A stretch of 64,000 bases of DNA from Piliocolobus tephrosceles (Eukaryota; Chordata; Mammalia; Primates; Cercopithecidae). Below the pieces are notes generated by a model that saw nothing but the letters and a program-made list of their open reading frames with translations, ran no database searches and was not told the origin of the DNA. Both the position numbers and the translations under genes were made by a program. Location: contig NC_045436.1 of assembly GCF_002776525.5 (NCBI RefSeq), positions 15,230,049 through 15,294,048 of the forward strand, given 5' to 3'. Position 1 is the stretch's first letter. Each line of letters opens with the position of its first letter. Below, in pieces: positions 45,001 to 56,970 of this stretch.

Positions 45001-46524
45001 ATAAAGGTCAGCTGTACCACTAAGAAACAACGTATCAGGAATACCTGATACTGTTGAGAACATTCAGCAAAAAGAGAGGGTTTCTGGTCAATTAGGAATG
45101 TATCTACATTGTATGAATTACCTCCTTTTTATAGTTCTTTCTCTCACTAAATACAGACAGCCTTCGATTATTCCAGTTAATTGGGAGTGAGAAGGATAGA
45201 CGAGAGAGGACAAGATCAAAGAGACAGGTAATAAAAAACTCAACTGTAGTTGGCTTTCAATTTTATTTTTATTCTTGCACTGGAATATGGGTGTGCCTGG
45301 CATTCTGAGAATTTGCATTTCAGAAAAAGTAATAAAAGTAGGCCATAGAGACCTGAATCGGAGAAACTGAAAAGTCCTTGGAGCTCTCTGTCTGCTCAGC
45401 TTCTCCTGATCAACCCATTTCCTGCTGGAGATGGACAATCTCCATTTCTCCAAGTATTGTCTGAACTAAGTGGAGTGGAATGTTTCTTGTTTATCAACAA
45501 GAATATGACAGGAAAATATTCTACAGAATGATGATGTAAAATGATGAATGATTTATTGTTTCCAAAGAAAATGTGTGGAATAGAATCAATGTCCTTCTCA
45601 GGAAATTGAAACTTGTCACACATTTCAGAGATATTTAGCCTAATATACTTGATAAATGCATACATTTTGCAAAATGAGATTGCTTCTGGAGATTTTGCTA
45701 CCTCTCACTTCCCCACATACCCACACCCACAAACTTCCCACATCCTTAAGAAACTGACATGATCCAGTTAGTGGTCCAGAAGGATGGAAGCCCAGGAAAC
45801 AGCAGAAATAGACACGCCCCAAGCAATGGAATAGTGAGAGACAGCTCAAGAACATCTTTCACCTGGAGGAGTGACCCCTCCCTGGTGCCGGGTCAGTGAT
45901 ATTGCTACAAGTTGAAGAATATTTTAAAATTTATTTAACCTACATATTCTTCCATTTTGAAAGACCTAAACATTTATATATTTGGCAGGCGAGATAAGCT
46001 AAATGTTCACTCATGGAGATACTGCCATGAATGTTGCTGCTAGAAAAAGTTTTAGTACATGACTTGGAAGTTTTACAATCATTTTTCTAATGCTATGTCC
46101 TTTAAATTACTGTGATGAGCTGAACAGAGTGCACAGATGACTTAAAGTCTGGAAAGTTGTTCACCAGAAAACATTTCATTTTAGTTAGAGTTGTCTCAAT
46201 AGGACAGAACCTCTAAACAGTAATTCAAGGACTTGGCTAACATACTGGACATGGAGAACAGTGTTTTATCCCAAGTTTTGGATACATTTGCGTAATATCT
46301 AGAGGATTGAATTATATACCTGGCAAATCAAAGTGACAAATATTAGTTACACAACTTAAATTCTAAAAAAAATCTAATGATAGGACATTTTAAATTAAAA
46401 TCAGAAATTCATCCCTTTTTAAACATGAGTTGGAAAATTAACAAAATTTTTTATCAGTCTATGCAAAAGCAACAAATGTAAACTTTTGTTAAATTAGTAA
46501 ACTCTACTGATTTTAAACTTACAT
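42036..46524. other. Long single-copy stretch, no gene seen
   Basis: 4.5 kb without any repeat that I recognise, apart from a 21-A run at 43124-43144 and a (TTTG)n at about 44257-44281. None of its open frames (longest 111 codons, 45118-45453 minus) has a known domain. It is the longest repeat-free part of the window. Confidence 0.6.
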
Positions 46525-46525
46525 C

Positions 46526-46804
46526 TTTTTTTTTTTTCCTTAGATGGAGACTCACTTTGTCTCCCAGGCTGCAGTACAGTAGTACGCTCTAGGCTCACTG
46601 CAACCTCCACCTTCCACATTCAAGTGATTCTCCTGCCTCAGAATACCAAGTAGCTAGGACTACAGGCAAGCACCACCATGTCCAGCTAATGTTTGTATTT
46701 TTATAGAAATGGGGCTTCACCATGTTGCCCAGACTGGTCTTGAACTCCCGGCCTCAGGCTTGAACTCCAGCCTGAGATTACAGGCTTGAGCCACCGCACC
46801 AGCC
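46526..46804 (-). repeat. Alu, diverged, 3'-side internal change
   Basis: Antisense Alu with poly-T at 46526-46537. Within the left monomer, 'cttgaactcc' is repeated and part of the usual sequence ('gtgatcc...cccaaagtgctg') is missing. TSD cttacatctt at 46519-46528 and 46809-46818. Confidence 0.92.
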
Positions 46805-46818
46805 TCAGCTTACATCTT

Positions 46819-48773
46819 GATTGCAAAAAAAGATAATTTAGATTAGCTAAGCACTCACAAGATCATCAGTGAAACCCAGCTTAACTCAAATTGGCATTTT
46901 AACTCAATATGAACAAATTTTGTACTGAAGAAACACATTTTTAAAAGCTAACAGAAATGGGGAAGTATAATTGCAAATACATAAGCCGACAGTAGGTAGG
47001 AAATAAGCCACAAAAAAAAAAAAAAAATCTTCATGCTCTTTGGCATAGTTGGCATAAATGTTGCCTGAAAGTATGAGTCATAAGAACAAAGTCAGCACAG
47101 ATGGGACAGCCCATATACAAAAGACCAGTATTTATCCTATAACATACTCAGGACTAACTGTGACAGGTGTTAGAAAAACATGCAACATAAGAAAAAAGGG
47201 AGAAAATGGTCATCCTTTTTCAAAGGATTCAATCTTAGTCATCCAAAGGTTGCTCTAGACACTAGAGAATGTACACCATTTATTTATTCAAAAGACACCA
47301 ACTAGAAGATTCCCTTCAGCATGATCACATTAGAATAGCTATACTTCAACTACAGATGTATACATTAATTGTACAAGCAGAGCCACACATAATCTCAAGT
47401 GACTCACTTTGGACCTTTGGACGTTGGAATGTCCTAATGACTTTCAGCAGGTTCACAATCCTCATTAAACTTTATATATATATATATATATATATATAAA
47501 CTTTACATATAGTCAAGGAACGTGGGAAGCCTCTAGCTGCTGACAGGTGTCCTTGACCAGCAGGTAGCAAGGAACTGAATTCTGCCAAAAACAATGATGA
47601 ACTTGTAAATGGGTTTTTCCTCAGAATCTCCAGACAAAAACTAAGCCCAGTCTACACTTTGATTATAGGTTTGTGAGACCCTGAACAAAGACTTCAGGCA
47701 TTCTCACAGGAGTTCAGAACATGCCACTCAAAATATACAGCGTGGGCATATTGGTTATTTTGAACTAAAGGTGCTTGAGAAACAGCAGAGGTAGAAAGAG
47801 GTCTCTGAACCGCATGTTTCCACCTAAAAGCATGTCATAAATATTCCCATGAGAATTGGAGACTGGGTGTTGATATCCACCAAAGTGGATCTGTATAAAC
47901 AAACCTACTAAAATAACCCTTATCTTTCATAGTTTCCTCCATATATTTCCTAATCATTTCCCCACCCCTGGAAACTTAACTCCCTTTTTATTTGTCTTGT
48001 TTCTCCTGCACAGATTCATCATTCTTTGTTTTTAAAAAGCTATATAAGTTCTCAATTCCAACTTAAATATAAGTTTTGTTGACTTCTTTCTTGCCTAATC
48101 TGAAAACTTTATCTTATTACCACTTCTTCAGTTTTGTTACCAATAAAAGGAAATACCCTGCTCCTATTTTCAAAAAAATAAAAAAAAACTTTTACCTGTA
48201 CTAAGAATCTCATCTTCATCTGTTTCTTCTTCATCTTTATTTTATGAATTATCTCTTGGATATCAAGTGAATTCTTCCCTAATGGCTGATTCCAAGTAAC
48301 TGCTCTGTCCTAGTTTTATGCACTCTGAATAGTATTCCTCATTCTCCCTCACAAGTTTCACTTTATTATTTTGACTCTTCAATGATGAATTTCTCAGGAG
48401 GCGTTTTACTTGCATTATCGCTTTACACTGTCTACCTTAGCGCCTTCACAGCTAAACACCCTCTGTTTCACGTTCTTCTGCATAAAGTTCTCTGACCTTT
48501 ATATTGAGCTTTGTCAGGGAAAGCAACTCTGCTACCTTAGCCAAAACCAGGAAGGATGGGGAACCTAAAGTACCACCTCAAGATGGAGTAACTTCTAGAC
48601 TACTCTTCAGACTTTCTACTACTTCTTGTGTTTATTCTGGTAATCTGTGTCATCTGAGGAACTTGTCCACTAATCAAAGTTACCAAATGTATTGTCATCA
48701 CATTGTTCATGTTCCCTTGTTATTCTTTAAATGTTGATAGGATCTAGACTGATGACTTTTCCTTTATTTCTTA
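46819..48773. other. Intergenic, no gene seen; (TA)n run
   Basis: Contains a 16-A run at about 47011-47026 and a (TA)n of about 14 units at 47473-47499. Small open frames (47058-47258, 48504-48737) carry no known domain. Confidence 0.6.
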
Positions 48774-49549
48774 TGTAATAGTCTGTTCTCGCACTGCTAA
48801 AAGACATACCTGAGACTGGGTAATTTATGAAGGAAAGGGGTTTAAGTGGTTCATAGTTCTAGTTCTGTGGGCTGTACAGGCTTCTGCTTCTGGAGAGACC
48901 TCAGGAAACTTACAATCATGGACGAAGGCAAAGGAGAAGCAGGCATATCTTCACATGACTGGCAGGAAAGAGAAAGAGTGAAGGAAGAAGCGCTACATGC
49001 TTTCAAACAACCAACTCTCATGACAACTTTATCATGAAACAGTACTCTAATGGCCTCATGAGAACTTTATCACAAGACCATTAGAAACCACACCCATGAT
49101 TCAGTCACCTCCCACTGTCACCTGTGGAGGGTGTCCAGGTTCTTGGCGTCTTGAACAAAGAATTGGACAAAATGCACAAACAAAGCAAGGAAGAAATTAA
49201 GGGATTTGTTGAAAATCAAAGTACACTCCATGGTGTGGGAGTGAGCCCAAGCATAGGGGCTCAAGGGCCCCCTTACAGTATTTTGGGGAGTTTACCCTCT
49301 AGAGGATTCCATTGGTTACTTCAGGTACACCTTATATAAATGGAGAGGATGAAGAAAAGTTCCAAAGTTATTTTCTTTGCGTATGCCCTACAGAGAAGAT
49401 ATTTCCTGTCATAGCTGAAGTGTGAATTGTCTTTATGTTCCCTGCATCCAGACCCTGTTTTCCTGCCTCACCACCAGGCCCCTCCTCCAACACTGGGGAT
49501 TATAATTCAGCATGAGATTTGGGTGAAGACAAACAGCCAAACTGTATCA
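48774..49549 (-). mobile_element. MST-type MaLR LTR, interrupted by a second LTR
   Basis: Antisense MSTA/MSTB-like LTR: starts 'tgtaatagtctgttctcgcactgc', has 'gagactgggtaatttatgaa' and 'acaatcatggacgaaggcaa', and ends 'caaacagccaaactgtatca'. Its sequence is broken exactly at cacctcccac/caggcccc by the LTR at 49116-49470; removing that insert restores the expected order. Confidence 0.88.
49116..49470 (-). mobile_element. ERV1-like solo LTR nested in the MST LTR
   Basis: A 355-bp insert with TG...CA ends (tgtcacctgtgg and tcctgcctca) flanked by 4-bp direct repeats CCAC (49112-49115 and 49471-49474). The 4-bp duplication suits a gammaretrovirus-like (class I) ERV. I cannot name the family, and the strand is a guess. 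It proves the insertion is younger than the MST LTR. Confidence 0.8.
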
Positions 49550-49566
49550 TATGATATTGACAATTT

Positions 49567-49583
49567 GTCTCTCTCTCTCTCTC
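49567..49583. repeat. (TC)n run
   Basis: About eight CT units at the left end of the next Alu, probably grown from its poly-T end. Confidence 0.85.
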
Positions 49584-49861
49584 TTTTTTTTCTTTGAGAC
49601 AGAGATTCACTCTCTGTCACCCAGTCTTGAGTGCAATGATATGATCACGGCTCACTGCAGCTTCAAGCTGCCAGACTCAAGCAATCTTTCCATCTCAACT
49701 TCCTGAGCAGCTAAGACTACAGGCATGCACCACCACACATGGCTAAATATTTAACTTTTTGTAGAGACAGGACCTTGCTCTGTTGCCCAGAATGGTCTCA
49801 AACTCCTAAGCTTAAGTGACCCTACTGCCTTGGACTCTGAAGTACTAGGATTACAGGTGTG
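49584..49861 (-). repeat. Old Alu (AluJ-like)
   Basis: Diverged antisense Alu from tttttttttctttgagacag to ggattacaggtgt; the last bases of the left monomer are missing. Confidence 0.9.
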
Positions 49862-51640
49862 TTGTCTTTATTGATCTTTTAAATGAAGTATTTCTACTCT
49901 CAGTATTTGGAAACTTAAAGCCTCTCAGTGTTATATGAGTTCCGGAAATTTATCAGCGCCCTAGTAATTCTTTGCCTGGCCACAAAGTTTCACCCTATCA
50001 ATCCACAGCTTACAATTCATCAGCAGAATTCAGGGGACCATTAGGCAAATTTCTGTAGCTCTTTTTTCTGCATAGGTACATTCTCACTGAGTGCTTTCCC
50101 ACATAAATTGAAAATCCTCACCCTCTGTGTTTTCTGAGTCTGGCTCCTCAGTGGAATCTGTGAAACTATTACTTCTGCTTGGATTCCCCTTCCTGTGAAT
50201 CAACCTTGAAAGGGCCTCCAGGTGGAAAGTCAAGATGAACAAATCAGGCCTCACCTGATTTGTTCCCTTTCTCTTAAGAATCACTGTCCTGTGCTGCCTG
50301 TTAGCCAATGTGTGAAAAAAGGCGTTTAAGATATTTTGCCAGTAGGGGGTCATGATCAGGACTGATTTATCAATTTGGAGAAACAAAATTCCTTTAACTC
50401 AAGGCTCCCTCTATCACCTACGGCCACCTTGCCCAGTCTTGCTGCAAGTATATTTCCCCTGTTGTCAGAATCTGGCTACAGTTATGCATATTGAATGGGA
50501 CTCAGTTAGCATTCTTCCTAACAGTGATGCATTCAAGGAAACAGCCTGGATTTTGAAAGAGCAATGGCAATTGAAGTGACTGATTTTACTAGTCTTCCAC
50601 TCTTGCTTAATGATGGTAAGAATGGAATGTTAAGTTACCACCTTTTAAATGGCAAATTCTCTATGAGTAGTAATTCATTCTATAATTCTTGATTATGAAA
50701 GAGGTGGCCAAATTGATTTCTTTACACAGAAGGCACAGCGTAAAATGTTTAGGCCTGTAGGAAAAAATGACCACAGAAAAGGGAAGTGAGGGCTAAGAAT
50801 ACATCTCATTGTAAAGCTCAGGAGTTTTTCTCCTCTGTGGAGTCAGCCAGCTTTCTGCCCTTCTTCACTCACCCTGAGGTCAACTCAACCTCTCATTTTC
50901 CAGTAAACCATGTAGGTCCAGGGAAATCCCTTCCCTACAGCTTTAGATAAACTTTAAAAAAAAAAACAGGTGATAAAGAAATGAGGCTCCAAAGGCCAGG
51001 TGAATAAGCCATAGAAATCTTCTAGGAAATAAGAAATGACTATTCCTTAACAACACTACATTATACTACAAAGAAGTACCATGGTTCTAAGGAGAAAATG
51101 TGAGTAGCTGCTTTCTTCCTCATGCCTTCAGCAAGCCAGTTATGTGCATTTAAGATTTTCGTTCTTTGCAATATTATCGATGCAGTTAAATAACATAGTT
51201 TCTATGATTTTTTCTATTGCTAATACAATATATAAATTTTCTTAATAATAAAATAAGTATTATAATTCTATAATACAATATCAGGAGGAAAAGTTCTTAA
51301 ATGCGTTCTACGTATCATAGATATAGTTCAACACACAATGATACTAACATAAAAGAGCTGGGTTATCACCCTATACCATTATTAAGCATTATAGAGGATT
51401 GTTGGCACTTCTAAGAGTTTAAATGTGAATGGAAGCTACACAGCCACCTGCCAAGTTTCTCGAATTTCTAAAGAAATGAATAAAGAAGTCTGTCAGTAAG
51501 GATTATAATGCCACAGCAAACAATATGATAATAACTGGGCTTTATTTTCTAATCATTATTTCTAGCTTTCATTGCCAAAGGTAGTAGCTTTATTTCTACA
51601 ATGTGTAGGGTATGGTCGAACTTGAAAACATATTCAATTA
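49862..51640. other. Intergenic; possible old repeat at 50050-50400
   Basis: No gene seen. The stretch 50100-50390 ('ttccccttcctgtgaatcaacct', 'ctgtgctgcctgttagccaatgtgtgaaaa') resembles an old interspersed family I cannot name; a 100-codon minus frame (50084-50386) lies in it. Confidence 0.5.
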
Positions 51641-51642
51641 AT

Positions 51643-51826
51643 GAAGAGAAGGAGGAGGAAGAGTGATGGATGTAGAAGTGGGAGGGAGAGGAGGACAGCA
51701 GGAAGAGGAAGAAGAGAAGGAGGGAGACGAGAGAAGGAAGACAAGGAGATGGAAAAAAAGGAGGAAGGTGAGGAGTAGGAGGGAAGAGGAAAGAGGAAGA
51801 TGAAATTAAAGAGTAAATAGGAGAAA
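51643..51826. repeat. Purine-rich (GGA/GAA)n tract
   Basis: About 180 bp in which the plus strand is nearly all A and G, with GGAGGAAGAG-type units. The minus frame through it (51549-51887) is a low-complexity Ser/Pro/Leu translation and not a gene. Confidence 0.93.
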
Positions 51827-52390
51827 AAAATGTTCTTTTATGTGTTCTTTTGGCACACTCCCAGAAAGTCCTAGGTTCAAATGACAAATAAAAGGGTGTA
51901 CCAGCCAGATCTCTGGTTTAGCGAACCATTATATAGATTCAGAGTTATTTTCCAGGTGCTGCCAAAATCTCCTATTACATCTGCCTCTAGCTCTGATTAA
52001 CAAACTTGTGTAAACTAGAAAAACAAACCTTGAATATTCTGAAGCTCTGTGTTATCTCTTCTTTATAATCATCAGTTTGTTAGGTTGAAAATATAATATT
52101 ATTATATATAATATAATACAAATATAATACAATATAATAGACAAACACTCTTTATGGAACTCTGTATCAGGCATTGTTACATTATGAACCTATCGAAGGC
52201 ACAGAACCTACTCTATTGGACAGTGACCCCCTAGCAGAGGTGAGATAAGCATGAACCCAAGTCTGTGTTATAAACACATTATGTTTACAGCTACATAGAT
52301 TAGAAGTGGTGTGATGGTAAAACATTAATGAATTGTGGGGAATGTGGAAATTGCAAGAATAAGATTTAGACTGGAAAAGAAAACTGCAGT
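51827..52390. other. Intergenic, no gene seen
   Basis: An AT-rich (ATATAAT)-like patch is at 52088-52140. Nothing else recognised. Confidence 0.6.
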
Positions 52391-52743
52391 TGATATGGTT
52401 TGGCTGTGTCCCCACCCAAATCTCAACTTGAATTGTATCTCCCAGAATTCCCACATGTTGTGGGAAGGACCCAGGGGGAGGTAATTGAATTACGGGGGCG
52501 AGTCTTTCCCGTGCTATTCTTGTGATAGTGAATAAGTGTCACGAGATTTGATGGGTTTATCAGAGGTTCTGCTTTTGCTTCCTCCTCATTTTCTCTTGCC
52601 ACTGGCATGTAAGAAGTGCCCTTTGCTTCCCACCATGATTCTGAGGCCTCCACAGCCATGTGGAACTGAAAGTCCAATTATACCTCTTTTTCTTCCAAGT
52701 CTTGGGTATGTCTTTATCAGCAGTGTGCAAATGGACTAATACA
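52391..52743 (+). repeat. THE1 5' LTR
   Basis: 353 bp from tgatatggtttggctgtg to tggactaataca; 'gtgatagtgaataagtgtca' and 'ccaccatgattctgaggcct' are typical of THE1. The equivalent of the poly(A) region reads 'ccaattatacctc', a mutated signal. Confidence 0.95.
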
Positions 52744-54284
52744 GTAAATTGGTACCAGTAGAGTGGGGTGTTGCTGAAATGATACCTGAAAATGTGGAAG
52801 CGACATTGGAACTGGGTAACAGGCAGAGATTGAACAGTTTGGAGGGCTTGGAAGAAGAAAAGAAAATGGGGGAAAGTTTTGAACTTCCTAGAGACTTGTT
52901 GAATGGCTTTGCCCAAAATGCTGATACTGATATGGACAATAAAATTCAGGCTGAGGTCTTCTCAGATGGACATGAGGAACTTGTTGGGAGCTGGAGCAAA
53001 AGTGACTCTTGTTATGTTTTAGCAAAGAGACTGGTGGCATTTTACCCCTGTCTAGAGATCTTTGGAACTTTGGGTATTTGGTAGAAGAAATTCTAAGCAG
53101 CAAAGCATTCAAGAGGTGACTTGGGTGCTCTGTTAAAGGCATTCAGTTTTATAAGGGAAGTAGAGCATAAAAGTTTGGAAAATTTGCACCCTGACTGTGG
53201 GATAGAAAAAAAAAAAAAAAAAAAAAAAACATTTTCTAGGGAGAAATTCAAGCCAGCTGTAGAAATTTGCATAAGTAACAAGGAACCTAATGTTAATTTC
53301 CAAGACCATGGGGAAAATGTCTCCAGGCCATGTCAGAGAACTTCATGGCAGCCCCTCCCATCACAGGCCCAGAGGCCCAGAAGGAAAAAGTGATTTTGAG
53401 GACTTGGTCCAGTGTCCTCAAGCTGTATGCGGTCTAGGGACTTACTGCCCTGTGTCCCAGCCGCTCCAGCCATGGCTGAAAGAAGCCAATGTACAGCTCA
53501 GGCTGTGGCTTCAGAGGGTGGAAGCCCCGAGCCTTGGCAGTTTCCATGTGGTGTTGAGTCTGTGGATGCGTGGAAGTCAAGAATTGAGGTTTGGGAACCT
53601 CCACCTAGATTTCAGAAGATGTATGGAAATGGCTGCATGCCCAGGCAAAAGTTTGCTGCAGGGGTGGGATTCTCATGGAGAACCTCTGCTAGAACAGTGC
53701 AAAAGGCAAATGTGGGGTCAGAGCCTCCACACAGAGTCCCTACTGGGGCATTTCCTAGTAGAGCTGTGAGAAGAAGGCCACCGTCCTCCAGACCCCAGGA
53801 CTGTAGATCCACTAACAGTTTGCACCATGTGTCTGGAAAAGCCACAGACAATGTCAGCCAGTGAAAGCAGCTGGGATGGAGGCTGTACCTTGAAAAGCCA
53901 CAGGGGCAGAGCTGCCCAAGACCACCTCTTGCATCAGCATGACGTGGAGTCAAAGAACAACATCTTGGAGCTTTAAAATTCAACCACCACGCTGGATTTC
54001 AGACTTGCATGGTCTCTGTAACCCCTTTGTTTTGGCCAATTTCTCCCACTGGGATGGCTATATTTACCCAATTCCTATACCCCCATTGTATCTAGGAAGT
54101 AACTAGCTTGCATTTGATTTTACAGGCACATAGGCAGAAGGTATTTACCTTTTCTCAGATGAGACTTTGGACTGTGGAGTTTTGAGTTAATGCTGAAATG
54201 AGTTAAGACTTTGGGGGATTGCGGGAAAGCATGATTGGTTTTGAAATGTGAGAATATGAGATTTGGGAAGGACCAGGCGTGGAA
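52744..54284 (+). pseudogene. THE1 internal region (degenerate)
   Basis: Starts after the LTR with 'gtaaattggtaccagtagag' (a primer-binding-site position) and runs 1.54 kb to the 3' LTR. It has a 24-A run at 53206-53229. Two overlapping plus frames (53290-53769, 159 codons, and 53412-53864, 150 codons) are the longest in the window outside Alu, but both have no domain that I know and lie entirely in this repeat. The stretch with 'ctggatttcagacttgcatg' and 'gttttggccaatttctccc' is typical THE1 internal sequence. Confidence 0.9.
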
Positions 54285-54636
54285 TTATATGGTTTGGCTG
54301 TGTCCCCATCCAAATCTCAACTTGAATTGTATCTCCCAGAATTCCCAGGTGTTGTGGGAAGGACCCGGGGGAAGTAATTAAATCATGGGGCCCAGTCTTT
54401 CCTGTGTTATTCTTGTGATAGTGAATAACTCTCATGAGATCTTATGGGTTTATCAGGGGCTTCTGCTTTTGCTTCTTCCTCATTTTCTCTTGCCACCACT
54501 ACGTAAGAAGTGCCTTTTGCTTCCCACCATGATTCTGAGGCCTCCCAGCCATGTGGAACTATAAGTCCAATTAAACTTCTTTTTCTTCCCAGTCTTGGGT
54601 ATGTCTTTATCAGCAGCATGAAAATAGACTAATACA
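54285..54636 (+). repeat. THE1 3' LTR
   Basis: 352 bp from ttatatggtttggctgtg to tagactaataca, alignable with the 5' LTR over its length with roughly one difference in ten. The first TG has become TT. It has 'ccaattaaactt' at the poly(A) region. Confidence 0.95.
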
Positions 54637-54654
54637 GGATAATAAGAAAAAACT

Positions 54655-54953
54655 CCTTTTTTTAATTTTGAGATGGAGTCTCATTCTGCCACTCAGGCTG
54701 GAGTGCGATGGCGTGATCTCAACTCACTGCAACCTCCGTTTCCTGGGCTCAAGCAATTCTACTGCCCCATCCTCCTGAGTATCTGGGATTACAGGTGCCT
54801 GCCACTAATGCCTAGCTATTTTTTGCATTTTTAGTAGAAATGGGGTTCCACCATGTTGGCGAGGCTGGTCTCGAACTCCTGACCTCAAGTGATCCACCCA
54901 CCTCAGTCTCCCCAAAGTGCTAGGATTACAGGCGTGAGCCACTGCGCCCAGCC
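54655..54953 (-). repeat. Alu (AluS-like), full length
   Basis: Antisense Alu, 19 bases after the THE1 3' LTR, ending actgcgcccagcc. Confidence 0.95.
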
Positions 54954-56017
54954 TAAAGCTTCTTAAAAGAGGTATGGCTCAAGCAGAAATTTTAAAAGGT
55001 AAAATAAGATCCAGAGTAGTCATTCTAATGGGGGTAAATTACTTTTATCAGGAATTGGTAAAAAAGAAAAAAGAAGACAATAGAAAAAAAGTAAATTTGA
55101 TTACCATTTCCAGTAATAGAAAAGAGATAAGCACATTGAATGTTGAGTCACCATGCACCCAAAATATATAAGGCCATGATGCTCTGGCTCTATGACTTGT
55201 TAATACCTAGTATGCTAAAAATGGTTTTTTTTTTTTTTTGTCCAATCAGTAAGCTAAGACATGTGTTTTTGCTTCAAGACTTCTCAGGCCCTTTAATATA
55301 TAACAAATATACTGTATTAAACCATGTCCCCTGAGTATACTTGACCTATGGTATGCTGAATCCAGCTCTTATCAGCTTATAGAAGTCAAATGTTAAAGTT
55401 TTGTGAATTAGGAAAGCCACTAGTTAAACAGCCATCATACAAATTATAAAAATTTACAATTGGATAAATTATATCAAACACTAAAGCAATAAATACTCAA
55501 CATTCATCATTTCCTAAACATGTGACTACATGTACTAATATCTATGTATCTGTATATGTCTCCTGTATGGCTGTGATGGAAATATTATAAAATGATGTAC
55601 TACTCAGCATTTCTTCCCAACAAATGTTACAAATAAGGACTTTATATTTTTTTCAAGGAAGCCAGTTGTTAAACATTTACCTGCATACCGTGGAAACTAT
55701 TTTCTCTGAGCAACAGATAGGACCACTGTTCTCAGAACACACTTTAGGAAATGCCAACCTACAGGAAAAAAGTTCCTTTCAACTCTATCCCCCAACAGCT
55801 CCTGTATTTATCTTTTGCTGCATCCAACAGAAATGTAGTCAACTTACACCTTGACACCTACTGATTGGTGTCCTTGACACCTACTGATTCTTTTAAGTCT
55901 CATCTTGGACACTGTCTTTTTTTGTGAAACCTCTGATGTCTCCATGCCGAAATAAGAAGATCCTAGATGCCTCCACTGAAGCTTGAATGTGCCTCTATTA
56001 GAATATTATTGTCCTAC
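54954..56017. other. Intergenic, no gene seen
   Basis: AT-rich single-copy sequence; 14-T run at about 55226-55239; short direct repeat 'tccttgacacctactgatt' type at 55849-55890. Confidence 0.6.
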
Positions 56018-56230
56018 ACAAAGGCATAAGAATGATGCAATGGACTTTGGGAACTTTAGAGGAAGAGTAGGAGGGGGTCGAGGGATAAAAGACTACAAAT
56101 ATGGTGCAGTGTATACTGCTCAGGTAATGGGTGCACCAAAATCTCACAAATCACCACTAAAGAACTTACTCATGTAACCAAATACCACCTGTACCCGAAT
56201 AACTTATGGAAAAAAATAAAAATTAAAAAT
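56018..56230 (+). mobile_element. L1 3' end fragment
   Basis: Sense L1 3'UTR: 'ggaagagtaggagggggtcg', 'aggtaatgggtgcaccaaaa', 'ctcatgtaaccaaataccac' and an A-rich end with AATAAA-like text at about 56216. Heavily 5' truncated. Confidence 0.85.
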
Positions 56231-56856
56231 AAGTATTTAGGAATCATCCTGATCCTGTTTTTAGGGTACAGTTTTAGGGATTCAATCCTACAGGTGTTCT
56301 TTTGCCAGAATGGACCCAAAGCCAATTCTTGATGGAAACGCTGACTCAGCTCTAGGAATTCCCGAGTTTGCCTTATTTGCCAATGAGATGCTCCACCACT
56401 GAAGTCAAAATCTGTGATCAGCTCCTTAATGTCCATACTGAAAAATCATCCTTACTTGATAATCCTTTCCTTAATTGGTATCTATATCCCATGGGTACAT
56501 ATTAAGTCCATGCAAAAGGCATCATGGTTTTTGCATTGTTGGAATTTGCCCTTGATATTGGAATATATTCTTAAATAAATATAGTTATGCTATACATTAA
56601 AAAAAATATTATTGCCCTAGCCATAATTCATTAATTTATTCAACAAGTACCTGTTTTACCCTACAATGTGTAGATGCTAGGAATATCATTGAATAGATAC
56701 CAATAGTACCTGGTGAGAGAGACAAAAACAGGTTAATTAATTACCATTTTGACAATGGCCAAGAAAAAAGTATAATTGTCCACACATCTATTTCACCTTC
56801 AAAACTGTGATTCACCTCAATGATAAAGGCTCTTTTAAATTTTGTTTTCTCTTTAA
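56231..56856. other. Intergenic, no gene seen
   Basis: No repeat recognised apart from a diverged stretch after 56630. Confidence 0.6.
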
Positions 56857-56970
56857 AGATGGGACTCACTATGTTGACCAAGTTAATCTTGAATTCCTGG
56901 TTTCAAGCAATCCTCCTCTCTCAGCCTCCCAAAGTGCTAGGAACACAGGTGTGGGCCACCATGCGCAGCC
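56857..56970 (-). repeat. Alu/FLAM left-monomer fragment
   Basis: 'agatgggactcactatgttgaccaag' to 'gtgggccaccatgcgcagcc': one antisense left-monomer, no right monomer. Confidence 0.85.

Larger units (their letters stand above)
52391..54636 (+). mobile_element. Complete THE1 element (ERVL-MaLR), LTR-internal-LTR
   Basis: Non-autonomous primate MaLR retroelement of 2.25 kb: 5' LTR, internal region of about 1.54 kb and 3' LTR in the same orientation. Size and order match a full THE1. The internal region codes for no intact protein, as is usual in this family. No 5-bp TSD is visible, perhaps through mutation. It is a relic in the genome and cannot move by itself. Confidence 0.93.

Noticed and set aside
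51549..51887. 112-codon Ser/Pro/Leu-rich minus frame
   Set aside because: Low-complexity translation of the purine-rich tract.
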